Source: Myxococcaceae bacterium (GTDB lineage: Bacteria; Myxococcota; Myxococcia; Myxococcales; Myxococcaceae). From it: DNA of 64,000 bases. The notes below the pieces were generated by a model. That model made no database searches, was not told the origin of the DNA, and saw only the letters and a program-made list of their open reading frames with translations. Positions 52,394 to 59,209 of the stretch are shown in pieces. Location of the stretch: the NCBI GenBank assembly GCA_016793095.1, contig JAEUJQ010000023.1:21875-85874 (forward strand), read 5' to 3'. Position 1 is the stretch's first letter. Every line of letters begins with the position of its first letter. The position numbers were made by a program, and so were the translations under genes.

Positions 52394-52491
52394 CTGACGG
52401 TGAGGAGCACCGCTCCCGAAGGCACCGCGGCCGAGGAGGCACGATGAGCGCCGCGCCGATGTCGCTCGACGAGCTCAACCAGCGGTCGGCG
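52340..52491 (+). repeat. Direct duplication of the gene's 3' end
   Basis: A ~45-bp segment encoding SAAPMSLDE(F/L)NQRSA occurs at 52340-52384 and again at 52447-52491, offset 107 bp, with only a few base changes. The second copy starts a short frame (below). Looks like a recent tandem duplication. Confidence 0.75.
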
Positions 52492-52518
52492 ACGCCCTGG
52501 CGAGCACCGGACGAATGA
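52444..52518 (+). CDS. 24-residue micro-ORF made from the duplicated tail
   Basis: ATG at 52444, preceded by GAGGAGGCACG, an ideal ribosome site. It encodes MSAAPMSLDELNQRSATPWR and four more residues, i.e. the C-terminal tail of the upstream protein with a new end. It may be an expressed peptide or only a relic; no transcription evidence. Confidence 0.45.
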   Translation: MSAAPMSLDELNQRSATPWRAPDE

Positions 52519-52545
52519 CTGCCGACCCGGACGACCTCGGGTTGC

Positions 52546-53697
52546 TCAGAGGAACAGGTGCAGCTGCGCGACGAGTGAGAACGTGACCGGCGTGAGCGCG
52601 TCGAGGCGCCGTACGAGCGCATCCACGCGCAGCTCGAAGTGCGAGAAGAAGTACCACGCCACCGACGCCCAACCGCCGAACGAGGGCCCGCGCTGCTGAC
52701 CTGCGCCGCGGTGCGCGCTCTCGGCAGTGAGCATGAAGTGCAGGCCCTGCACTGGCTCGAAGTCTCCCTGCACGAAGGCGGCGTAGCCCAAACGCTCAGC
52801 AGCTCCGGCGACGGCGAGGACGTCGGCCTCGGCCAGCAGCACCAACGACGGCAGCAGGGTCGTTCGCAGGAAGGCGCCGTGCGCGTGGCGTCCGCTCGTC
52901 AGCCCGGCGTCGAGGGGGCGCGAGGCGAAGAGGCTCGAGAGGCCGAGGGTGGTGGTGGGAGCGAGGCGCCACTCCGCGAGGGCCGAGTAGCCGGCCTCGT
53001 TGGCCGACGGCAGCGTCGCCCCGGCGATGCCCATCACCTCGAGCCGCAGCTGGCCGGCGAGCACCGAGATGGCGGCGCCCAGCTTCTGGTGCACGTTCGT
53101 GTCGGTGAGGGTGAGGCTGCGCACCCACGCCGTGTGCTCGTTGTTCCGCAGGCCGAACGGCAGCGCGAGCCGACCGCCGCGCACCAACACCGCGCCGTCC
53201 CCGGGCCGCACGCCGGCCCACCAGGTGCGTGCCAGCAGCGACGGGCCACACTCTCCGGGCGCAGACGGCTCACACGCGGGCGCGACGATGGCCGGCGCGA
53301 CGACGTCACGGCGCCCGAAGCCCACCGTCCCGTGCAGCATCACGCGGTCGGCATACGAGACGGTCGCCGACAGGTCCGTCGCCATCTCGAGCGGCACCAC
53401 CGGTCTGACGGCTCCGGGCTGGACGAGGGCTCCGAAGCGGATGTTGCCCGACAGGTTCAGCCACGCCGGTAGCTCGGCGAACCAGAGGAAGTTCGCGTTG
53501 CGCGGCGTGGGGGACGCAGCGCCAGGCTTCCAGCGCACGAGCACCTCGGACTCGGTGCGGCCGAACGAGGTGAGCTGCCCGGCGCCTGACGGGTCCACGT
53601 GACACGCGGCGCAGCTCGTGATGCCCGTCTTCACCATCCACGGGTAGGCCGTGGCCACGCCCGGCAGGAGGAGCAGCAGGCAGGCGACGGGGCGCAT
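52546..53697 (-). CDS. Haem-motif, outer-membrane-barrel-like protein
   Basis: 383 residues. Signal peptide ends PGVATAYPW, then a CAACH haem site (C29, C32, H33) in a short N-terminal region (TGITSCAACHVDPSGAG). From ~70 on the protein is amphipathic beta-strand-like (LNLSGNIRFGALVQPGAV, VRSLTLTDTNVHQKLGAAI) and ends in a Phe/Leu C-terminus (QLHLFL), typical of outer-membrane barrels. A haem-carrying porin-like protein for electron transfer is inferred. Three bases after the YebC-family gene, so co-transcribed. Confidence 0.75.
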   Translation of the reverse strand: MRPVACLLLLLPGVATAYPWMVKTGITSCAACHVDPSGAGQLTSFGRTESEVLVRWKPGAASPTPRNANFLWFAELPAWLNLSGNIRFGALVQPGAVRPVVPLEMATDLSATVSYADRVMLHGTVGFGRRDVVAPAIVAPACEPSAPGECGPSLLARTWWAGVRPGDGAVLVRGGRLALPFGLRNNEHTAWVRSLTLTDTNVHQKLGAAISVLAGQLRLEVMGIAGATLPSANEAGYSALAEWRLAPTTTLGLSSLFASRPLDAGLTSGRHAHGAFLRTTLLPSLVLLAEADVLAVAGAAERLGYAAFVQGDFEPVQGLHFMLTAESAHRGAGQQRGPSFGGWASVAWYFFSHFELRVDALVRRLDALTPVTFSLVAQLHLFL

Positions 53698-53700
53698 GAC

Positions 53701-54426
53701 TCAGACGAGGTTGTGGAAGACCCGCTGCACGTCGTCGTCCTGCTCGAAGCGGTCCACCAGCTCGAGCACCTCTTTGGCCTTCTCTTCGTCGAGCGAGACG
53801 GTGGTGGTGGGGATGTACTCGGACTCGCTCGAGACGGGGTGAAGCCCCTTCGCCTCGAGCGCCGTCTGCAGCTGCCCGAAGTCGCCGAAGTTGCACCGCA
53901 GCACGATCTGCTTCTCACCCTTCTCGCCAGTGCCCTCGCCGAGCTCCTGTAGGCCGTGGTCGATGAGCTCGAGCTCCAGCTCGTCGAGCGGCGGGAGGCC
54001 CTCGGGCGCCAGCCGGAACACGCCCATGCGCGTGAACATGAAGTTCACCGAGCCGTTGGAGGCGAGGTTGCCGTTGAACTTGTTGAAGTACGCGCGCACG
54101 TTGCCGACGGTGCGCACGATGTTGTCGGTGGCAGTCTCGATCAGCAGCGGCACGCCGTGGGGCGCATAGCCCTCGTAGATGACGGTCTCGTAGGTGGCCG
54201 CGTCGGCACCCGAGGCGCGCTTGATGGCGGCTTCGACCTTGTCCTTGGGCATGTTCACCGCGCGCGCGTTCTGCATCGCGCGCCGCAGCGCCGGGTTGCT
54301 CTCGGGGTTCGGACCGCTCGTCTTCACCGCGATGGTGATCTCTTTGCTCACGCGCGTGAAGGCCTTCGCCATCTTGTTCCAGCGGGCGAACATGGAGGCC
54401 TTGCGCGTCTCGAAGATGCGTCCCAT
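53701..54426 (-). CDS. YebC/PmpR-family regulator
   Basis: 241 residues, usual length. It has [82 protein letters not shown] and [20 protein letters not shown] sequence, hallmarks of YebC (the start MFARWNK varies from MAGHSKWHNI). These proteins bind DNA or, as recently shown for some, assist ribosomes at proline-rich stretches. Cytoplasmic. It sits upstream of the haem-motif protein. Confidence 0.93.
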   Translation of the reverse strand: MGRIFETRKASMFARWNKMAKAFTRVSKEITIAVKTSGPNPESNPALRRAMQNARAVNMPKDKVEAAIKRASGADAATYETVIYEGYAPHGVPLLIETATDNIVRTVGNVRAYFNKFNGNLASNGSVNFMFTRMGVFRLAPEGLPPLDELELELIDHGLQELGEGTGEKGEKQIVLRCNFGDFGQLQTALEAKGLHPVSSESEYIPTTTVSLDEEKAKEVLELVDRFEQDDDVQRVFHNLV

Positions 54427-54431
54427 GGAGC

Positions 54432-54450
54432 TGAGCCATAGCACGGCTCA
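54432..54450 (-). promoter_or_regulatory. Inverted repeat over a -10-like box before the YebC-family gene
   Basis: TGAGCC-N7-GGCTCA, six-base arms, flanking ATAGCAC; read on the minus strand the core is GTGCTAT, a likely -10 within 20 bases of the start. A regulator bound here would block transcription (inference). Confidence 0.45.
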
Positions 54451-54524
54451 TTTTCTTTGCGCCCGGCGAGCGTCTGGCGGGTTTCTGGGCCAGAGTCGCG
54501 CCTTCCGTCCTCTCTGGAGCCCCG

Positions 54525-57182
54525 ATGATCCGCCACGCCTCGTCTGTCGTCTTCCTCGCCGCCCTGCTGTCGGTCACGGGCTGCAGCCCACCGGTCCAGC
54601 CGACCGCGTGCGGGCCCAGCAACTGCACGGGGTGCTGTGACACCAATGACACCTGCCAGGCGGGCGTGTCGGAGGCGTCATGCGGACGCACGGGTGGTCT
54701 GTGCCAGCGGTGCGACCCCGGGTTCGTGTGCTCGATTGGTGCGTGTCTGCCAGGCAGTGCGGCCGGAGGAGCAGCAGCAGGTGGCTCCGCGGCGGGCGGC
54801 TCGGCTGCAGGTGGATCAGCGGCCGGTGGCTCCGCTGCAGGTGGATCAGCGGCTGGTGGGGATGCGGGTGGATCGACGGCTGGTGGGTCGGCAGCGGGCG
54901 GCGATGCTGGTGGCGCAGCGGCCGGCGGCTCGGCTGGTGGCGCAGCGGCTGGTGGCGCAGCGGCTGGTGGCGCAGCGGCTGGTGGCTCGGCTGGTGGCGC
55001 AGCGGCTGGTGGCTCGGCTGGTGGCTCGGCTGGTGGCGCAGCGGCTGGTGGCTCGGCGGCCGGCGGCTCGGCTGGTGGCGCAGCGGCTGGCGGCGCAGCG
55101 GCTGGTGGCGCGGCGGCTGGTGGCGCGGCGGCTGGTGGCGCGGCGGCTGGCGGCGCAGCGGCGGGCGGCGCGGCGGCTGGTGGCGCAGCGGCTGGTGGCT
55201 CGGCGGCCGGTGGCTCGACGGCCGGTGGCTCGACGGCCGGTGGCTCGACCGCCGGTGGCTCGACGGCCGGTGGCTCTGCAGCCGGCGGGTCCGCAGCGGG
55301 TGGGAGCGCGGCGCAGGCCTGCCCGGGCGGTTCCCCGACGCCGTGCAACGGCTGCTGCGTGGGGCCGCTCTGTCTCGACCCCGCCTCGCAGAACAACAGC
55401 GCCTGCGGCGTTCTGGGCGCCTCGTGTGCGCCCTGCGGCAGCGGCTCAACGTGCAACGCCGGCCAGTGCTCCGTCGTCTCGACGTGCAACCCCACCACGT
55501 GCCCGAACGGTTGCTGCCAGGGCAACCTGTGCGTCCCCTTCGGCGCCCAGAACGCCTCGCAGTGCGGGACGGGAGGCAACGCCTGTTCGACCTGCCCGAT
55601 GAACAACTCCTGCAGAATGGGTGCGTGCACGCCGGCGGCTGCCTGTGACTTCTTCAGCTGCGCGGGCTGCTGCTCCAACGGCACCTGCCAGCCGACCTCG
55701 ATGCAGTCGCCGATGTCGTGCGGCGTGAACGGCGCGACCTGCGTGGCGTGCGGCCCGAGCCAGAGCTGCACAACGGGCGTGTGCACGGGTGGAGCGACCT
55801 GCAATCCCACCAACTGCACCGGCTGCTGCAACGGCACCACGTGCGTGGCGCCGACGATGACCTCGGCGACGACCTGTGGCCACAGCGGCAACGTCTGTTC
55901 GGCGTGTGGTCCGGGCCAGACGTGCTCGGCGGGTGTGTGCGTGCCGCAACAGAACCCGGCGTGCATCACCATCTCTCCGTCGGACGTGGACTTCGGCACC
56001 GTGCAGACGGGCTGCCGGTCTGAGGTGCGCACCTTCATCATCCGCAACGTCTGCGCCTTCAACGTGACGCTCTCGGCGCTCGGCGTGTCTGGCGCGGGGT
56101 TCAGCAACTCGATGCTCTCGCTGCCCGCGACCCTGGCGCCCAACAGCCTGCAGTCGTTCACGGTGACCTTCGCCCCGACCGCCGCAGGCCGGGTCGATGG
56201 CATCCTCGTCGTCGGCGCGACGCACTCGAGCGGCACCTTCGCGTACCAGACGTCGGTGACGGGGGTGGGCGCGGCGACGGGCCTCAACCAGGACCGGTTC
56301 GCGATCCCCACGAAGACCGACGTGCTGCTCATCGTCGACAACTCCTGCTCGATGTCGACGTACCAGATGGCGCTCGGCAACAACGCCAACGCGTTCCTCG
56401 CGTACGCCTTCAGCGCCAACGTCGACTTCAACCTCGGCGTCACCACCACCGACATGGACAACCCGCTCCAGTCGGGCCGCTTCCAGGGCACGCCCACGGT
56501 GCTGCGCAGCTCGACCCCGAACCTGCTGCAGACGTTCAACATGCGGGTGAACCAGGGCATCAATGGCTCTCCTATCGAGATGATGGGCGAGCCGGCCGTT
56601 CAAGCCGTCTCGCCGGCTCTGCTGACGACGACGAACACGGGCTTCTTGCGCAGCGAGGCCGCGCTCTCGGTGCTCGCCTTCACCGACGCTGAGGAGCAGT
56701 CGGCCGGGCCGACGTCGGCCTACATCCAGCGACTGCTCGACGTGAAGGGCCACCGCCGCCGCAACCAGTTCTCGTTCAGCTTCGTCGGCCCCACCCTGCC
56801 AGCAGGTTCTCGCCCCTCGAACTGCCAGTACGACGGCAACGCGCCCGACCCGCGGCAGATCGAGATGATCGCCAGCACCGGCGGCTTCTCGTCCGAGATC
56901 TGCAACGTCGGGCCCACGCAGGCCTGGCGCGCCGAGGCGGGCCGCGTCGGCCAGGCGGTCTTCGGCGCGCGCGCGACGTGGTTCCTCACCGGTCGGCCGT
57001 CGCCCGCGCAGGCGAGCAGCCTCACCGTCACCATCAACGGCGTGACGATCCCCGAGCTGGGAGGCAACGGCCGCAACTGGGGCTACGACGCGGTCCGCAA
57101 CGCGGTCATCTTCAGCCCGAACTCGCTGCCGGCGCCGGGCCAGACGGTGGGCGTCGACTACGTCGTCGCCTGCATGCCCTGA
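54525..57182 (+). CDS. Lipoprotein with Gly/Ala/Ser linker, Cys-rich modules and VWA-type domain
   Basis: 885 residues; GGAG before the ATG. Lipobox VTGC. A Cys-rich unit (NCTGCCDTNDTCQ) precedes a ~185-residue low-complexity linker made of GGAAAGGSAGG units (~77-264). Several Cys-rich units follow (CNPTTCPNGCCQGNLC, NCTGCCNGTTC, ~265-480). Then a beta-sandwich (SDVDFGTVQTGCRSEVRTF, choice-of-anchor D-like) and a VWA domain with a MIDAS DNSCS motif (DVLLIVDNSCSMSTYQ, ~605). Cell-surface binding role inferred. Confidence 0.82.
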   Translation: MIRHASSVVFLAALLSVTGCSPPVQPTACGPSNCTGCCDTNDTCQAGVSEASCGRTGGLCQRCDPGFVCSIGACLPGSAAGGAAAGGSAAGGSAAGGSAAGGSAAGGSAAGGDAGGSTAGGSAAGGDAGGAAAGGSAGGAAAGGAAAGGAAAGGSAGGAAAGGSAGGSAGGAAAGGSAAGGSAGGAAAGGAAAGGAAAGGAAAGGAAAGGAAAGGAAAGGAAAGGSAAGGSTAGGSTAGGSTAGGSTAGGSAAGGSAAGGSAAQACPGGSPTPCNGCCVGPLCLDPASQNNSACGVLGASCAPCGSGSTCNAGQCSVVSTCNPTTCPNGCCQGNLCVPFGAQNASQCGTGGNACSTCPMNNSCRMGACTPAAACDFFSCAGCCSNGTCQPTSMQSPMSCGVNGATCVACGPSQSCTTGVCTGGATCNPTNCTGCCNGTTCVAPTMTSATTCGHSGNVCSACGPGQTCSAGVCVPQQNPACITISPSDVDFGTVQTGCRSEVRTFIIRNVCAFNVTLSALGVSGAGFSNSMLSLPATLAPNSLQSFTVTFAPTAAGRVDGILVVGATHSSGTFAYQTSVTGVGAATGLNQDRFAIPTKTDVLLIVDNSCSMSTYQMALGNNANAFLAYAFSANVDFNLGVTTTDMDNPLQSGRFQGTPTVLRSSTPNLLQTFNMRVNQGINGSPIEMMGEPAVQAVSPALLTTTNTGFLRSEAALSVLAFTDAEEQSAGPTSAYIQRLLDVKGHRRRNQFSFSFVGPTLPAGSRPSNCQYDGNAPDPRQIEMIASTGGFSSEICNVGPTQAWRAEAGRVGQAVFGARATWFLTGRPSPAQASSLTVTINGVTIPELGGNGRNWGYDAVRNAVIFSPNSLPAPGQTVGVDYVVACMP
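54753..55317 (+). repeat. Low-complexity Gly/Ala/Ser coding repeats
   Basis: Repeats of GGTGGCGCAGCGGCT-type 15-bp units encode GGAAA pentapeptides, interspersed with GGS units, over about 565 bp. Slippage or recombination could change its length between strains. Not a CRISPR or insertion sequence. Confidence 0.75.
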
Positions 57183-57205
57183 CGTGCGCCTTCGAGGACC
57201 GACCC

Positions 57206-57427
57206 GTGCGACTGCTCCTCATGACGCTCCTGGCGCTCGGTGTGGCTGGGTGCGGCAGCACCGCGAGCTGCAAGTGCGGCGACGGGCAGGTCTGCGCGTT
57301 CCAGGGAACGACGTCGCGCTGCGCGAGGCCGTGCAGCGCTGACGCCGGAGTCTGCGGCTCAGGCTCGTGCACCTGCGCGGCCTCGTGCGCCAACTGCCTG
57401 GACTGCCTGCTCGTCTGCAGCCCCTGA
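57206..57427 (+). CDS. Small Cys-rich lipoprotein
   Basis: 73 residues from a GTG (GAGGA about eight bases upstream; an ATG five codons later also works). MRLLLMTLLALGVAGC gives a lipobox (VAGC), followed by CKCGDGQVCAFQGTTSRC and CSCTCAASCANCLDCLLVC-type Cys patterns, about 13 Cys in 58 mature residues. Likely a disulfide-stabilised surface lipoprotein, in the same strand as the VWA lipoprotein 23 bases upstream. Function unknown. Confidence 0.65.
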   Translation: MRLLLMTLLALGVAGCGSTASCKCGDGQVCAFQGTTSRCARPCSADAGVCGSGSCTCAASCANCLDCLLVCSP

Positions 57428-57469
57428 GCCGAACGGAAAGGCTCGCTGCCTCGAACAGGCCACGAGCGT

Positions 57470-57904
57470 CTACCGGCGGGCGTACCGGAACCAGTCGCGG
57501 AAGTCTGCGAAGGGCACCACCGCGACGCCGGTGGCGGGCCACGCGTGCAGCATGAGCCCGTCTCCGAGGTAGAGCGCGGTGTGGTCGATGGGCACGGGTC
57601 GGTCGGTCAGCTTGAAATACAGCCGGTCGCCGCGACGGAGCTGGTCGGCGCCGATGAGCTGCCCCACGAGCGCCTGACGCCACGCGATCCGCGGGAGCAC
57701 GAGCCCGACGGACTTGAACGCCTTGAGGACGAGGGACGAACAGTCCACCGCGTCGCTGGACTCGACGTCTGCGCCGAACCGATAGGGCGTACCTTCGAAC
57801 CGCATCCCGCTCCGGATGACCGCCTCGACGCTCTTCGCCTCCAGGGCCGGCGCGGAGGCTTCGACCGGGCTGACCAGGGCAGCGAGGAGCCAGACTGTGT
57901 TCAT
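57470..57904 (-). CDS. NlpC/P60-like cysteine peptidase
   Basis: 144 residues from the ATG at 57904. Signal peptide ends at PVEASAP. GTPYRFGADVESSDAVDCSSLVLKAFKSVG carries the catalytic Cys (DCSS), and VPIDHTALYLGDGLMLHA the catalytic His. NlpC/P60 enzymes cleave peptidoglycan cross-linking peptides. Two-domain forms exist; this is a minimal catalytic version. Convergent with the small lipoprotein. Confidence 0.85.
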   Translation of the reverse strand: MNTVWLLAALVSPVEASAPALEAKSVEAVIRSGMRFEGTPYRFGADVESSDAVDCSSLVLKAFKSVGLVLPRIAWRQALVGQLIGADQLRRGDRLYFKLTDRPVPIDHTALYLGDGLMLHAWPATGVAVVPFADFRDWFRYARR

Positions 57905-57959
57905 GCGCCCTCGACACGCCCCGAGGTCCCCGCGTTCCCTTGTTCGAGGAGGTGCGCCT

Positions 57960-58802
57960 TCAGCGAAGGACGAGCCCGTCGGTCCAGGTGAAGAAGGCGT
58001 CGGCCTGCACGGCCCCGAGCAGGACCCGCTCCCGGGCGTCGGCCGTCGTGGCGCCGCGGAGGGCGTCGAAGGTCGCGCGCAGCGTGCCGTGGGCGTCGAG
58101 GTAGAGCAGCGAGGCGCGCGCGAGCGCATAGAACTCCAGCACCCGCGCTCCGTAGACCTCATCGGCCGTCGAGCGCGCGAGCTGCGAGAGCGTCGGCAGC
58201 GTGCCGGCCTTCCGCGCCGCGCGCAGGTGCCGCAACCGGTAGTTCGGCAGGAAGCGGAAGCCGCCGCGCTCGAGCGCCGCCGTCCCGTACAACGCCCCCA
58301 CGCCCTCGGTCAGCCATGCCGGAATGTCAGGCCAGTCGTCGTGCAGCAGCGCGTGGGCCAGCTCGTGGCGCAGGTTGCCCACGCTGAGGCCGACGTTCGC
58401 CACCACCACCCGCCGCGCGGGGTCGAAGAAGCCCAGCGGTGACAGCGAGCGCGCGCCCTCGAGCAGCTGCGCGACGAAGGCGTCGTAGTCGGCGCTGCGC
58501 TCGAACAGACAGAGCTCGACCGGCGGGAGCACGGACTTGTCAGTGGCGGTGAGGAACCGCCTGGTGACGTCACCCTGGACCTCGGCGGCGAGCGTGACGA
58601 GCTGCCTCGCCCGCGCCTTCGACAGCGCGCCCCGAATCGTCACCCTCGTCCCACCGGGCGCGTCCAGGTGACCGACGACGGGGAGGCCCTCGACTGGCGA
58701 CGCCGACAACACCGAGAGCACCGCGAGGGAGAGCACGCTGCTTCGACGCGAGCTCGACGGCCACGGTTCCCCGCTCGGTGGGCCCTTCGCGCCCGGTTTC
58801 AC
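57960..58802 (-). CDS. Peptidase-MA-like zinc metallopeptidase
   Basis: About 280 residues; the start is uncertain among GTG codons at 58862, 58802 and 58736. The hydrophobic signal is VLSLAVLSVLSASPVEG, and the 58802 start gives it a plausible basic n-region. The core is NLRHELAHALLHDDWPDIPAWLTEGVGALYG: HELAH supplies the two zinc His and the catalytic Glu, and a downstream Glu (TEG) the third ligand, as in gluzincin-like peptidase MA domains. Exported; substrate unknown. In the same direction as the NlpC/P60 gene, 55 bases apart, possibly an operon. Confidence 0.78.
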   Translation of the reverse strand: MKPGAKGPPSGEPWPSSSRRSSVLSLAVLSVLSASPVEGLPVVGHLDAPGGTRVTIRGALSKARARQLVTLAAEVQGDVTRRFLTATDKSVLPPVELCLFERSADYDAFVAQLLEGARSLSPLGFFDPARRVVVANVGLSVGNLRHELAHALLHDDWPDIPAWLTEGVGALYGTAALERGGFRFLPNYRLRHLRAARKAGTLPTLSQLARSTADEVYGARVLEFYALARASLLYLDAHGTLRATFDALRGATTADARERVLLGAVQADAFFTWTDGLVLR

Positions 58803-59209
58803 GCGGTCTGCACGAAGGGGTGTGGACAAGCTGGTCGCGAGCGCGGCGCTCGTCAGCGACACCCCTCCGAAGGTCCTCGCTCCCGACGACGACAGGATTC
58901 GTCAGCACCTTGTTCTCGAGGCCACCTGTCCTGGCGAGGCGGTCAGAGTCGAGCTCGGAAGACGACCGGGTACACGGCGCGTTGATCGTGAGGAACATGG
59001 ACGACGTCGCCCCTCAGGCAGCGAACTCGCCTGATGAGACCTTCGGCGACGTCAAGCCGGCAAGCCCGCGACCGGGTCTGCCACGCACTGGCGGCTGAGC
59101 TCTCTGGACCGCTTCCTGGCTTCGATGCCCTCCAGTAAAACCTGGTCGCGGTGCTGTCGGTGCGTCTCCTCGGCGTGACCGCACCGCTGTGACGCACGCC
59201 CTCTACGTG
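58803..59209. other. ~400-base gap, no clear gene
   Basis: Between two leftward genes. Short frames on both strands lack starts, families or ribosome sites. I see nothing supportable; a 5' untranslated region of the metallopeptidase gene could occupy part. Confidence 0.4.

Noticed and set aside
53915..56563. 882-codon minus-strand open frame with Pro/Ala repeats
   Set aside because: Antisense of the VWA lipoprotein's GGAAA repeats; overlaps the YebC-family gene.
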